Assembly: GCF_000379465.1 (NCBI RefSeq)
Contig: NZ_KB905392.1
Span: 310,001 to 374,000 of the forward strand
From: Sciscionella marina DSM 45152
Lineage (GTDB): Bacteria; Actinomycetota; Actinomycetes; Mycobacteriales; Pseudonocardiaceae
Length of the DNA stretch: 64,000 nt
Direction of reading: 5' to 3'
Positions 26,411 through 35,496 of the stretch are shown piece after piece. How positions within the stretch are numbered: the first letter of the stretch is position 1; every line of letters starts with the position of its first letter. The notes below the pieces were generated by a model. It saw only the letters and a list, made by a program, of their open reading frames with translations. It was not told the origin of the DNA and ran no database searches. The translations under genes and the position numbers were made by a program.

Positions 26411-26888
26411 ACTGCGCGGACGCAAGATCGATCAGCCACGCACCCCGCGCAGGCTGACGGTCTCGGTCGATCCCGAGGCGTTCGGCCGGGTGTCCGAGAC
26501 ACTCGCCCGGTTCCTCGGCACCGGGACATTCCTGTTCTGGCAGACGCTGATCGTGGTCACCTGGATCGTCCTCAACCTCGCGGCGGTCAGCCTGAGCTGG
26601 GACCCCTATCCGTTCATCCTGCTCAATCTCGCCTTCTCCACCCAGGCGGCGTATGCGGCCCCGCTGATCCTGCTCGCGCAGAACCGCCAGGACGACCGGG
26701 ACCGCGTCTCGCTCGAGGAGGACCGGGCGCGCGCGGCACAGACCAAGGCGGACACCGAGTATCTCGCCAGGGAGCTCGCCGCGCTGCGTATCGCGGTCGG
26801 CGAGGTCGCCACCCGCGACTACATTCGGGGCGAACTGGAGAAACTGCGCGCCGAGCTGGACTCCGCGGAGAAGGCGAGGAGCGAGTGA
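26403..26888 (+). CDS. DUF1003 membrane protein
   Basis: 161 residues. Two hydrophobic segments (FLFWQTLIVVTWIVLNLAAV and the LLNLAFSTQAAYAAPLILL loop-helix) with the family signature FSTQAAYAAPLILLAQNRQDDRDR, followed by a C-terminal coiled-coil tail. ATG at 26403 overlaps the MgtE-like gene, so the two are co-translated and probably act together at the membrane. Confidence 0.9.
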   Translation: MPELRGRKIDQPRTPRRLTVSVDPEAFGRVSETLARFLGTGTFLFWQTLIVVTWIVLNLAAVSLSWDPYPFILLNLAFSTQAAYAAPLILLAQNRQDDRDRVSLEEDRARAAQTKADTEYLARELAALRIAVGEVATRDYIRGELEKLRAELDSAEKARSE

Positions 26889-26956
26889 GGCAGCGAGGGA
26901 CACCGGGACAATTGCTTGGAAATTCGTCCTAAGAAGATCGAACCTAGTCCATACGG

Positions 26957-28633
26957 ATGAATTTTCAGATGACCAAGGCCGATTCGCTAAAAGAGCTGCG
27001 CCCGCTCCGGGGAACGCGATATGTTCGCCGGGCTCGGTGGGGATGGGCAGGCGGGAACGCATCCAGCCGGCCCGCTCGCGGGTACACCGCGCGCGGGCCG
27101 GTCGTCTGCGCCCTGCTGCTTCTGCTCGCCGGTTGCGCCGGTCCGGGCGCCTCGGCGAATCTCGCCGCGGGGAACTCCGCGCTCCAGGTCTACCTGTACC
27201 AGGAACCCACCGGGGTGTTCAGTCCGCTCGCACCCGCCTCCGGGCCGGACACCCAGGTGCTCTCGTTCATCGAGGAGGGTCTCCTCGCGGTCGGCCCGGA
27301 CTACCGCATGCGACCGCGGATCGCGCACGACTACCGGGTTTCCCCGGACGCGCGCACCTTCACCTTCCACCTCCGGCCGGACGCGCGGTGGAGCGACGGC
27401 CGCGCACTGACCTCTGCGGACCTGGTGTTCACCTACCGGCTGCTCGGTGACAAGCGAAGCACCTCGGCGAACGCGAGCAACTACGCGGACATCAGCGCGC
27501 TCTCCGCCCCGGACGCGCACACCTTCGTGATCCGGACCGGGAAACCGGACGCCGGGCTGCTCGCGCGGATCGGCACCTCCCCCATCCTTCCCGCGCACGT
27601 ACTCGGCGGGATCTCGGTCGAGAAAGTCGCGAAGGCACCGTATTTTCGATCCCCGACGGTGACGAACGGCCCATTCCGGTTCGTCGATTACCGATCCAAC
27701 CAATTCGTACACGTGACCGAGAACCGATATTATTACCGGAAAGTCGGGATACGCGATATCTACCTCAAGATGATGAAATCCGATGTCGCGGCCGCCCAGT
27801 TGCGCAGCGGCGGGCTGGACATCGCCTCGCTCTCCCCCACCGATCTGGACGTGGCCAGCGGTTTCCCTTCGGTACGGATCGCCTCCGGCCTCGGCGCCGG
27901 ATTCGTGCGGATCGCGTTGAACCAGTCCAAGCCCTATTTCCGGGATGTGCGGGTACGCAGGGCTTTTCTCTACGCGGTCGACCGGCGCAAGATCGTGCGC
28001 AATGTACTGCTCGGCAACGCGGAGGTGCAGAACTCCGATTTCTTCAACCGTTCGGCCCCGCGGGATCTCGATCCCTATACCTATGACCCGGCCGAAGCGC
28101 GTGCCCTGCTCGCCGAAGCGGGCTGGGATCCGAACCGCACACTCACCCTGCAGCTGGTTCCCGGGCAGCGCGACCGTGACCTGACCGCCATGGTGGTCGC
28201 CGAGCAACTGGGAAAGGTCGGGGTCCGGGTCCGGATCAACCAGGTCCAGGCCGCGCAGCTGCCACCGAGCTATACCGACCGCAGCTACGATCTGACGCTC
28301 TACGGCGGCGGGAACTACGCGGCCGATCCGAACAGCGTCGCGGTGATCAGCGGATGCGGGCAGTTCTATCCGGACGGAGGCAACATCGACCTGTTCTGCG
28401 ACCGCGACCTCGACCGGCTGATGGACCGGGCGAACGCGCTCGCCGATCCGCGGGCGCGTGCGGCCACCTACGCCGATGCGGCCCGGCGCAGCAACGCGAT
28501 GGCCGATCTGATGTGGCTCTACGCACCGCGCGGACTGTGGGGAGTGAACAAGCGGGTCCACGGCTTCCGCGCACCCGGATCCCAGGACACGCCCGCTTTC
28601 TGGGACCCGGCGAGCTGGCGGCTCACCCGATGA
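26957..28633 (+). CDS. Peptide/nickel-type ABC transporter substrate-binding lipoprotein
   Basis: 558 residues of the OppA/DppA family (SBP family 5). Lipobox LLAGC with the cysteine at residue 60; the 47-residue stretch before the hydrophobic core is unusually long, but no in-frame start lies nearer. Mature protein shows the family patterns TFHLRPDARWSDG, AFLYAVDRRKIVRNVLLGNAE and YDPAEARALLAEAGW. Overlaps the permease by 4 bp. A local AT-richer patch (27640-27780) interrupts otherwise high-GC sequence. Confidence 0.92.
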   Translation: MNFQMTKADSLKELRPLRGTRYVRRARWGWAGGNASSRPARGYTARGPVVCALLLLLAGCAGPGASANLAAGNSALQVYLYQEPTGVFSPLAPASGPDTQVLSFIEEGLLAVGPDYRMRPRIAHDYRVSPDARTFTFHLRPDARWSDGRALTSADLVFTYRLLGDKRSTSANASNYADISALSAPDAHTFVIRTGKPDAGLLARIGTSPILPAHVLGGISVEKVAKAPYFRSPTVTNGPFRFVDYRSNQFVHVTENRYYYRKVGIRDIYLKMMKSDVAAAQLRSGGLDIASLSPTDLDVASGFPSVRIASGLGAGFVRIALNQSKPYFRDVRVRRAFLYAVDRRKIVRNVLLGNAEVQNSDFFNRSAPRDLDPYTYDPAEARALLAEAGWDPNRTLTLQLVPGQRDRDLTAMVVAEQLGKVGVRVRINQVQAAQLPPSYTDRSYDLTLYGGGNYAADPNSVAVISGCGQFYPDGGNIDLFCDRDLDRLMDRANALADPRARAATYADAARRSNAMADLMWLYAPRGLWGVNKRVHGFRAPGSQDTPAFWDPASWRLTR

Positions 28634-29592
28634 CCGGTTACCTGGTGCGCCGGATCGCCGCGAATCTCGTGGTGTTCGTGTTGATCACCATCGCCATCTT
28701 CGCCCTGGTGCACAACGCGCCAGGGGACCCGATCGCGATGCAGATCCCGCCCGCGCAGCTGAACGCGGGCAGCGCGGCGTTCATCGAGGCGAAGCGGCAC
28801 GAACTCGGGCTCGATCTGCCGCTGCCGGTGCAGTATCTGCGCTGGGTCTCCGGCGCGGTGCACGGTGACCTCGGCTATTCCCTGGTCAACGGCCGCCCGG
28901 TGGGCGAACTGCTCGCCGAGCGCATCGGGCCGACCCTGGAGCTGACCGGGATCGGGCTGGCGATCGCGCTGTTGCTGGCGATCCCGCTCGGCACGTTGGC
29001 CGCGCTGCGCCGCAACACGGTTCTCGACCATTCGGTGACCGTGCTCAGCCTCGGCGCGGTCTCGATCCCGCCGTTCTTCCTCGCCATCGTGGCGATCTTC
29101 CTGCTGAGCGTGCAGTTGCCGTTGCTGCCCTCATCGGGGATCAGCACCCCCGGATCGGGTGCCGGTCTCGGTGATCTCGTCTGGCACCTGATCCTTCCGG
29201 TGCTCGTGCTCGGGCTGACCAATGCCGGGCCCTATCTGCGTTACGTGCGCTCCAGCGTGCTCGGGGAGATCGGAGCCGACTACGTGCGGACCGCGGCGGC
29301 CAAGGGCACCTCGCCGGGCCGGATCGCGCGCAGCCACATCCTCCGCAACGCGATGCTCCCGGTGGTGACCGTGGTCGCCGCGAACCTGCCGCAGCAACTC
29401 GCCGCCGCGGTGGTGATCGAGCAGGTGTTCGCCTGGCCGGGACTTGGCCAGCTCGCTCTGTCCTCGGTGCAGAGCCACGACTATTCGGTGATCATCGGGT
29501 TCGCGCTCGTGGTCGCGGTGTTCGTGCTGATCTCCAATCTGGTGGCGGATCTGCTCTATCCGCTCATCGACCCCAGGGTGCGGCTGACATGA
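28630..29592 (+). CDS. Peptide-type ABC transporter permease 1 (DppB/OppB-like)
   Basis: 320 residues, six hydrophobic segments; N-terminal YLVRRIAANLVVFVLITIAIF then HELGLDLPLPVQYLRWV, and the EAA loop YVRTAAAKGTSPGRIARSHILRNAMLP. ATG at 28630 overlaps the binding-protein stop; the longer frame from 28354 is a shadow. Confidence 0.93.
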   Translation: MTGYLVRRIAANLVVFVLITIAIFALVHNAPGDPIAMQIPPAQLNAGSAAFIEAKRHELGLDLPLPVQYLRWVSGAVHGDLGYSLVNGRPVGELLAERIGPTLELTGIGLAIALLLAIPLGTLAALRRNTVLDHSVTVLSLGAVSIPPFFLAIVAIFLLSVQLPLLPSSGISTPGSGAGLGDLVWHLILPVLVLGLTNAGPYLRYVRSSVLGEIGADYVRTAAAKGTSPGRIARSHILRNAMLPVVTVVAANLPQQLAAAVVIEQVFAWPGLGQLALSSVQSHDYSVIIGFALVVAVFVLISNLVADLLYPLIDPRVRLT

Positions 29593-30425
29593 GACGGTTT
29601 CTCGGCAATCGGATGGCCGTCGCCGCCGCGGTGCTGCTCGCCGTCCTGGTGCTCGCCGCGGTCTTCGCCGGTCCCCTTTCCGGCTACGCGCCGACGGACA
29701 TCGACCTGGACCTGGTCCGTTCCGGTCCCTCGGCACGGCACTGGCTCGGCACCGATTCGCTCGGCAGGGACGAGCTGTCCCGGTTGCTCTACGCCGGACG
29801 GGTCTCGCTCGGGGTCGGCGGGAGCGCCGCGCTGATCGGCGTGCTGCTGGGCACCCTGATCGGCGGGATCGCCGGGCTCTTCGGCCGCTGGATCGACCAG
29901 ATCCTCATGCGCGGCGCGGACGTGTTCCTCTCCTTTCCCTCCCTCGTGGTGATGATCGTGCTCGCCGGGATCATCGGGCCGAGCGTCACCACGATGACCC
30001 TGGCGATCGGGATCTTCCAGTTCCCCACCATCGCCCGCCTGGTGCGCGGGCTGACGCTGAGCCTGCGGGAACTGGAGTACGTGCGGGCCGCCCGCGCCTC
30101 CGGGGCCGGATCCGGCTGGATATTCCTGCGGCATGTGCTCCCCGCAGTACTTCCCTCGGTGAGCGTGGCAGGCACCGTCGCGCTCGCCCAGGCGATCGCG
30201 CTCGAGGCGACCATGTCCTTCCTCGGCGTCGGCGTACAACCACCGGCGGCCAGCTGGGGCAACATGCTCACCGACGCGCAGAGCCTCACCGTCATCACGA
30301 AGCTGCCCTGGCTGTGGGCGGCGCCCGGAGTGGCGATCGCGCTGACCGTACTCGCGGTCAATTTCCTCGGTGACGGGCTGCGCGATGCCCTCGAACCGCG
30401 CTCGCAGGTGGACCGGGTGCGCTGA
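29589..30425 (+). CDS. Peptide-type ABC transporter permease 2 (DppC/OppC-like)
   Basis: 278 residues. DppC-type start (RRFLGNRMAVAAAVLLAVLVLAAVF), HWLGTDSLGRDELSRLLYAGRVSLGVG and EAA loop YVRAARASGAGSGWIFLRHVLP. Starts inside the previous stop (ATGA). It is the last gene of the transporter operon: no ATPase follows, so the two nucleotide-binding subunits must come from elsewhere or the importer is inactive. Confidence 0.93.
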   Translation: MRRFLGNRMAVAAAVLLAVLVLAAVFAGPLSGYAPTDIDLDLVRSGPSARHWLGTDSLGRDELSRLLYAGRVSLGVGGSAALIGVLLGTLIGGIAGLFGRWIDQILMRGADVFLSFPSLVVMIVLAGIIGPSVTTMTLAIGIFQFPTIARLVRGLTLSLRELEYVRAARASGAGSGWIFLRHVLPAVLPSVSVAGTVALAQAIALEATMSFLGVGVQPPAASWGNMLTDAQSLTVITKLPWLWAAPGVAIALTVLAVNFLGDGLRDALEPRSQVDRVR

Positions 30426-30457
30426 GCCGGACCGCCCGATGTCCACGCATAGGGCGA

Positions 30458-30486
30458 TTGTCTGGCACTTTCCGGTGCAGTATGCA
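30458..30486 (+). promoter_or_regulatory. Candidate promoter of the sialidase-like gene
   Basis: TTGTCT (30458-30463) and TATGCA (30481-30486) with a 17-base spacer, 40 bases before the ATG at 30527. Fits a housekeeping sigma promoter in the 101-bp gap after the permease gene. Confidence 0.45.
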
Positions 30487-30526
30487 TAGCTCGACCGGCC
30501 CGGACACACGAGCAATGGAGCTATGT

Positions 30527-32098
30527 ATGCGATTGAACACAAGCCTGATCGGCGCCTTCCTCGGCCTCAGCACGATCGCGGCGAATACGTTCACGGCCAC
30601 ACCGGCCGCGGCCGGTCCGGGCGGCGGGAACACCGGTCCGGCGAGTGGGTACCAGGCACTCACCCGGCAGGATTCGCTCGCCCTGCGGTTCACCCTCGAG
30701 CAGAGACGCACGGTTCAGACGGTCACCGTGCTCGGGACGGTGACCGGTATCGCGGGCAGCAGACCGGTGTTCCGGTTCTCCGTGCCGGCCGACGGTTCGA
30801 TCCGCTGGTGGGACGGCTCCGGCTGGACCGAGATCGCCACCGCGGGGACAGTGCCGGATTCCCCGGTGTCCATGGCGCTCTACGTACCACCCGACCGGGA
30901 ACGTGCCTACCTGGCGGTCGGACCCCGGGTCATCGGCGAGTTCGGCCCGGTCGGGATGCGGGCACCGGTTCGCCTCGAAGGGGTCCGGTTCGAACCGCAG
31001 CTGCCCAGCGGCTCCCGGCTGGAGCCGGTCTCCGCACGTGCCTGGCCGAACAACGCCCAGCCGCGGGTCGGTGAGCCGGAACTCCTCTCCCACTCGGATT
31101 CCCCGGTGCAGATGCCCAATTCCGCGGTGACCGTGCCCGGACCGCGCGAGGAGCGCATCCGGATGAGCTACCCGGCGCACACCGACGACAGCGCGGGTGC
31201 GGGCAACCGGTACGTGTACTCCGACGACGGCGGCCGGAGCTGGACCACCGACCGGTCGGGCAATCCGATGCCGAGCGTCCCCTCGGTGAATCTCACCAAG
31301 CTTTCCGGTGGCACCCTGCTCGCCACGAACTACCACACGTATCTGCGCACGGGCAGCAGCACCGAGGCGAGCGTGGAGACGAGCGTGTCCACCGACGGCG
31401 GCGCGAGCTGGACCCGGCGCACCGGCGTGCTGCACACCCCGCAGGCGATGCGGCCGATCTCCACCGAGACCGACCGCCCCGGCACCCGGCTCGGTGGTTT
31501 CGTCCTGGTGCACGGCGCGCTCGAGCAGCCGGACGGAACCCTGCTGCAGTCCGCCTACGGCTACTACGCGAACGACCGGACCTACCGGCAGCTGCTGCTC
31601 GCCTCCACCGATGGGGGCCGGGACTGGACGGTGCGCTCGACCGTCGCCGCGCAGGGCGGGGGCCAGGGCTATGCGGAGGGCGCGTTCGCGCACACCGCCG
31701 ACGGCGCCCTGCTCGCGGTCATGCGCACCGGGGACTACCGGCCGATGGTCGCCGCACGCTCCACCGACGACGGGCGCACCTGGGACCCGCCCCAGGTGCT
31801 GCGGTCCGGCTCCGGGGAACTCCCGGTCACCAGCATCTACCCGGTGCTCGAACCACTTCCCGGCGGGCGGCTCGCCCTGCTCACCGGGCGCCCGGGGCTG
31901 CGGCTGTACACCTCGCGGGACGGGATCCGTTGGAGTGCGCCGGTTTCGGTGGATTACCGGAACTCGGGCAACGGCACCATGGTGCGGACCGGGAACTCGC
32001 TGCTCGTCTTCGGCGACCGGGGCGCGAACTGGGCGCGCCCGGCACCCGCGCCCTATGCGATCTGGGCACGTGAGGTGCGGCTCGGCTCGCTCTCCTGA
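30527..32098 (+). CDS. Secreted sialidase-like (Asp-box beta-propeller) protein
   Basis: 523 residues with a Sec signal peptide (cleavage near PAAAG, about residue 29). Five Asp-box motifs (SxDxGxxW type) near residues 230 (SDDGGRSW), 288 (STDGGASW), 359 (STDGGRDW), 412 (STDDGRTW) and 463 (SRDGIRWS), spaced as in six-bladed sialidase propellers. An N-terminal beta-rich domain precedes the propeller. The catalytic arginine triad could not be confirmed, so another glycan-acting or binding role is possible. Start ATG at 30527 follows GGAG. Confidence 0.75.
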   Translation: MRLNTSLIGAFLGLSTIAANTFTATPAAAGPGGGNTGPASGYQALTRQDSLALRFTLEQRRTVQTVTVLGTVTGIAGSRPVFRFSVPADGSIRWWDGSGWTEIATAGTVPDSPVSMALYVPPDRERAYLAVGPRVIGEFGPVGMRAPVRLEGVRFEPQLPSGSRLEPVSARAWPNNAQPRVGEPELLSHSDSPVQMPNSAVTVPGPREERIRMSYPAHTDDSAGAGNRYVYSDDGGRSWTTDRSGNPMPSVPSVNLTKLSGGTLLATNYHTYLRTGSSTEASVETSVSTDGGASWTRRTGVLHTPQAMRPISTETDRPGTRLGGFVLVHGALEQPDGTLLQSAYGYYANDRTYRQLLLASTDGGRDWTVRSTVAAQGGGQGYAEGAFAHTADGALLAVMRTGDYRPMVAARSTDDGRTWDPPQVLRSGSGELPVTSIYPVLEPLPGGRLALLTGRPGLRLYTSRDGIRWSAPVSVDYRNSGNGTMVRTGNSLLVFGDRGANWARPAPAPYAIWAREVRLGSLS

Positions 32099-32141
32099 TC
32101 GGGCTTGACCTCCACCGCGCAGGAGAGTCGAGGATGACCCG

Positions 32142-33560
32142 GTGATCGATGCGCGAACCGGAACCACCGGCCGCGGCAAGGTGCTCGCGGCGCTCGTCGC
32201 GACCATGGCCCTGGCCGCGATGGACACCACGATCGTGGCGACCGCGGTCCCCCAGCTGGTCGGAGATCTCGGCGGGTACACCCTGTTCAGCTGGGTGTTC
32301 TCGGCGTACCTGCTGGCGCAGACGGTGACCATCCCGGTCTACGGCAAGCTCGGCGATCTGTACGGACGCAAACCGGTGCTGCTCGCCGGCATCCTGGTGT
32401 TCCTGCTCGGCTCGGCGCTGTGCGCGATCAGCCCGAACATGGTGCTGCTCGTCGTTTTCCGCGCGGTGCAAGGGATCGGCGCGGGTGGTGCGCAGTCGAT
32501 GATCGCCACCGTCGCCTCGGACCTCTACTCGGTCGCCGAACGCGGCAGGGTGCAGGGCTGGCTGTCCAGCGTGTGGGGCGTGTCGGCGATCCTCGGCCCG
32601 CTACTCGGCGGCGCGTTCGCCGAATACGCATCGTGGCGGTGGATCTTCCTGGTCAACCTGCCGATCGGGGCGACAGCGCTGCTGTTGCTCCTGCGGTACC
32701 TGCGTGAGCAGCGGCCGCAGACGACACACCGGATCGATTATCCTGGCGCCGTGCTGGTGCTGCTCGCCTCGGGTGCGCTGTTCCTGTGGATCACCGAGGG
32801 CGGCACCGCCTGGGCCTGGCTGTCCGCGCCGAGTCTTGTTCTGCTCGGCGGCGGAATCCTGGCGCTGCTCGCCGCGGTGTTCGCGGAGCGCCGCGCGGCG
32901 GAACCGATCGTGCCGCCATGGATCTGGTCCCGGCGCGCGCTCGCCGGGTCCTGCCTGGCCACCGCCGGACTCGGACTGCTGCTGATCGGTCCGAGCACGT
33001 TCCTGCCCACCTATGCCCAGTCCCTGCTCGGGCTCGGCCCGATCGCCGCCGGGCTCGTGCTGTCCACCATGAGCCTGACCTGGCCGCTGGCCTCGGCCCT
33101 TTCGGCGCGCTGCTATCTGCGCATCGGCTTCCGCGATACGGCACTGATCGGGGCGCTGCTCGCGATCGCCGGCTCGGCGGTGCTGTTCGCGCTGCCCGAC
33201 CCCGGATCGGTGTGGCAGTGCATCCTGGCGGTCGCCCTGCTCGGCGGCGGGTTCGGGTTGATCTCTGCCTCCCTGCTGATCGGTATGCAGGCCGGTGTCG
33301 GCTGGAGTGAGCGTGGCGTGGTCACCGGGGCCAATCAGTTCGCCCGCTACCTCGGGTCCGGGCTCGGCGCGGCCGTGTACGGCGCGGTGTCGAACGCGAG
33401 TACGGAAACCGGGCACGGCCCGCGCGCGGTCTACGCGGGCACACACCACGTCTTCCTCGCCATGCTGCTGATCGCGGTGGCCGTCCTGCTCGTGCTGCTG
33501 GTGCTCACACCCCGGCGGTTCCCCGTGCACGAGGAGCAACAGGTCAATCCGGTGCGGTGA
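32142..33560 (+). CDS. MFS multidrug exporter, DHA2 (14-TM) type
   Basis: 472 residues. Motif A-like GKLGDLYGRKPVLLAG after TM2, the antiporter motif region (WGVSAILGPLLGGAF) in TM5 and the AAMDTTIVATAVPQL motif in TM1 mark the EmrB/QacA group. GTG start at 32142. Adjacent genes give no substrate clue. Convergent with the nucleotidyltransferase gene, overlapping it by 17 bp. Confidence 0.92.
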   Translation: MIDARTGTTGRGKVLAALVATMALAAMDTTIVATAVPQLVGDLGGYTLFSWVFSAYLLAQTVTIPVYGKLGDLYGRKPVLLAGILVFLLGSALCAISPNMVLLVVFRAVQGIGAGGAQSMIATVASDLYSVAERGRVQGWLSSVWGVSAILGPLLGGAFAEYASWRWIFLVNLPIGATALLLLLRYLREQRPQTTHRIDYPGAVLVLLASGALFLWITEGGTAWAWLSAPSLVLLGGGILALLAAVFAERRAAEPIVPPWIWSRRALAGSCLATAGLGLLLIGPSTFLPTYAQSLLGLGPIAAGLVLSTMSLTWPLASALSARCYLRIGFRDTALIGALLAIAGSAVLFALPDPGSVWQCILAVALLGGGFGLISASLLIGMQAGVGWSERGVVTGANQFARYLGSGLGAAVYGAVSNASTETGHGPRAVYAGTHHVFLAMLLIAVAVLLVLLVLTPRRFPVHEEQQVNPVR

Positions 33561-34350
33561 GCCCCGAACGCACCACGCGCAGCCGCTCGGCGAACGCGGG
33601 AACCGCCTCGATGTAGGCGTCGAGGAATTCCAGGTACAGCCCGGAGAGTCCGCGCTCGAGCAGCGGTACCGGATCCGCGGGCAAGCCGGACTCGCGCCAG
33701 CCGAGCGCCGCGAGCACGAGCTCTCGGGCGGGACCCCGGTACCACCGCCCCGCCGCCTCGTTGTGCCCGATCCGCCCCTCGTGCAGGGTGTACAGGAACC
33801 GCACCGGGAACAGCACGAGCTTGGTCACCGCACGCACCCCGCGCCCGGGAAGCGCGGACGGGTCCCGGACCCAGCGGAGATAGGCGGCGTCGAACCGCTC
33901 CGCGGCGAACTCCGCACCGCAGCGCACGAGTTCGTGCTGCCCGGGTGGCTCGGCCCCGGCGCGCCGGTCGGTGCCGTACAGCAGCCGTCCGGACTCCAGC
34001 AGATCGAGCCGGTCGATCGCGGGCAGCCGTCCCGGTTCCGGCCGGCCACCGCGCACACCGGGCCAGTCGGCGTAGAACACCGAGAGCCGTTCGGCCAGCG
34101 CTCCCGAGGTGCGCGCGCGGATCTCGGCGATCCCGCGCTGCGTGTGCTCGTTCACCTCGGTGAGCACCAGCGCCAGGTCTATGTCGCTGACCAGCGGCGC
34201 GAACCCGCCGTGTGCGAGGCTGCCGAGAGCGTACGCGGCTTCGAGTCCCGGACCGAACACTCGTTCGGCGACGGCGACCGCGGCGGCGAGAACCTGCTCC
34301 CCGTCCTCCGTCCCGCGGGCAGACCCGGACCGCTGTCCTGGACCGGTCAT
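33544..34350 (-). CDS. Nucleotidyltransferase-fold protein
   Basis: 268 residues. The nucleotidyltransferase signature GSLAHGGFAPLVSDIDLAL (G-S-x-x-x-G then D-x-D) lies near residues 43-61; the C-terminal half is helical, as in aminoglycoside-nucleotidyltransferase-like proteins. Overlaps the flavin-fold gene upstream by 4 bp. Substrate unknown; antibiotic modification is only one option. Confidence 0.75.
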   Translation of the reverse strand: MTGPGQRSGSARGTEDGEQVLAAAVAVAERVFGPGLEAAYALGSLAHGGFAPLVSDIDLALVLTEVNEHTQRGIAEIRARTSGALAERLSVFYADWPGVRGGRPEPGRLPAIDRLDLLESGRLLYGTDRRAGAEPPGQHELVRCGAEFAAERFDAAYLRWVRDPSALPGRGVRAVTKLVLFPVRFLYTLHEGRIGHNEAAGRWYRGPARELVLAALGWRESGLPADPVPLLERGLSGLYLEFLDAYIEAVPAFAERLRVVRSGLTAPD

Positions 34351-34769
34351 CCGCCGAGATCCGCGGAGAGCCAGTGCCGCGGGCGCATCCGCACCACGAG
34401 CTGATCCGGGTGATCGCTGCGGGCGAACTCCAGATAGGCCGCGGCCTTGTCCGGCGGAAGGTACCGGTGCGCCATCCGGACCAGCTCTTCCTCGGTGCCG
34501 TGCACGATGCCGGTCACCGGTCCTTCGACGGACACGTAGCGCACCGTCGGCTCGACTCGCTCGGCGAGTAGGGTGAACCTCCCGGCCGCCTCGATCGCCT
34601 TGCCCTTGCGCGAGCCGACCGCGGTGAGGATGAGGAGTTCGCCGCCTGGTTCGTAGTCGTACCAGGTGGGAACACTCAACGGACCACGATCGGGTGATTC
34701 GAGCACGGAGAGGGCGCCGATGTGCGGTTCGGCGAGAAACTGTTCGCGTTCCGTAACGGAAAGGGCCAT
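34347..34769 (-). CDS. Pyridoxamine 5'-phosphate oxidase-like flavin/F420-binding protein
   Basis: 140 residues; split-barrel fold indicated by FLAEPHIGALSVLE, GPLSVPTWYDYEPGGEL and the RYVSVEGPVTGI strand. ATG at 34769 (MALSVTEREQF) is preferred over the frame start at 34799. Could bind FMN or F420; no catalytic residue is diagnostic. Co-translated with the nucleotidyltransferase. Confidence 0.82.
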   Translation of the reverse strand: MALSVTEREQFLAEPHIGALSVLESPDRGPLSVPTWYDYEPGGELLILTAVGSRKGKAIEAAGRFTLLAERVEPTVRYVSVEGPVTGIVHGTEEELVRMAHRYLPPDKAAAYLEFARSDHPDQLVVRMRPRHWLSADLGG

Positions 34770-34826
34770 GCCAGGCACCATAACCGGAGCCACCGACAAA
34801 ACCTGGTTCCGAAGCTCACACCCCCG

Positions 34827-34857
34827 TTGACCTCAAGCGAGATCGAGGTTGCATGAT
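34827..34857 (+). promoter_or_regulatory. SoxR/MerR-type elongated-spacer promoter of the superoxide dismutase gene
   Basis: TTGACC (34827-34832) and CATGAT (34852-34857) are 19 bases apart, as in MerR-family promoters. A dyad CCTCAAG-CGAG-ATCGAGG (34831-34848) fills the spacer and resembles the CCTCAAG...CTTGAGG SoxR box. Predicts activation by a redox-sensing SoxR-like regulator encoded elsewhere. Right arm is imperfect. Confidence 0.5.
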
Positions 34858-34891
34858 CGTTTCCGTAGACACGACGAGGAGGAATCCTTTC

Positions 34892-35491
34892 ATGGCGAAA
34901 TACTCGCTTCCGGATCTGCCGTACGACTATGGTGCACTGGCACCGCACATCGCGGGCGAGATCATGGAGCTGCACCACAGCAAGCACCACCAGACCTACG
35001 TCAACGGCCTCAACGGCGCTCTCGACAAGCTCGAGGAGGCCCGCTCCGCCGGTTCCTTCGACGCGATCGTGGGCCTGGAGAAGACCCTGGCGTTCAACCT
35101 CGGTGGGCACGTCAACCACTCCATTTTCTGGAACAACCTCTCCCCGGACGGCGGCGACAAGCCGACCGGTGAGCTCGCCGCCGCGATCGACGAGACCTTC
35201 GGTTCCTTCGACAAGTTCCAGGCGCACTTCACCGCCGCGGCCACCACGATCCAGGGCTCCGGCTGGGCGATCCTGGGCTGGGACAAACTCGGCGGTCAGC
35301 TGCTGGTCCACCAGCTCTACGACCAGCAGGCGAACCTGCCGGCCAACCAGGTGCCGATTGTCATGCTGGACATGTGGGAGCACGCCTTCTACCTGCAGTA
35401 CAAGAACGTGAAGCCGGACTACGTCAAGGCCTGGTGGAACGTCGTGAACTGGGCGGACGCGCAGTCCCGCTTCGACGCCGCGCGCGCCTGA
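34892..35491 (+). CDS. sodA: Superoxide dismutase, Fe/Mn type
   Basis: 199 residues; converts superoxide to H2O2 and O2 in the cytosol. Metal ligands are in [13 protein letters not shown] (H near 26), the NHSIFW histidine and [11 protein letters not shown] (Asp and His near 160). The ATG at 34892 follows GAGGAGG. Mn versus Fe preference is not clear from sequence. Preceded by a SoxR-like operator; no export signal. Confidence 0.96.
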   Translation: MAKYSLPDLPYDYGALAPHIAGEIMELHHSKHHQTYVNGLNGALDKLEEARSAGSFDAIVGLEKTLAFNLGGHVNHSIFWNNLSPDGGDKPTGELAAAIDETFGSFDKFQAHFTAAATTIQGSGWAILGWDKLGGQLLVHQLYDQQANLPANQVPIVMLDMWEHAFYLQYKNVKPDYVKAWWNVVNWADAQSRFDAARA

Positions 35492-35496
35492 GCAGG

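Noticed and set aside
30527-32098. Confirmed sialidase
   Set aside because: Asp boxes occur in several propeller families, and I could not identify the catalytic arginine triad, so the call stays sialidase-like.
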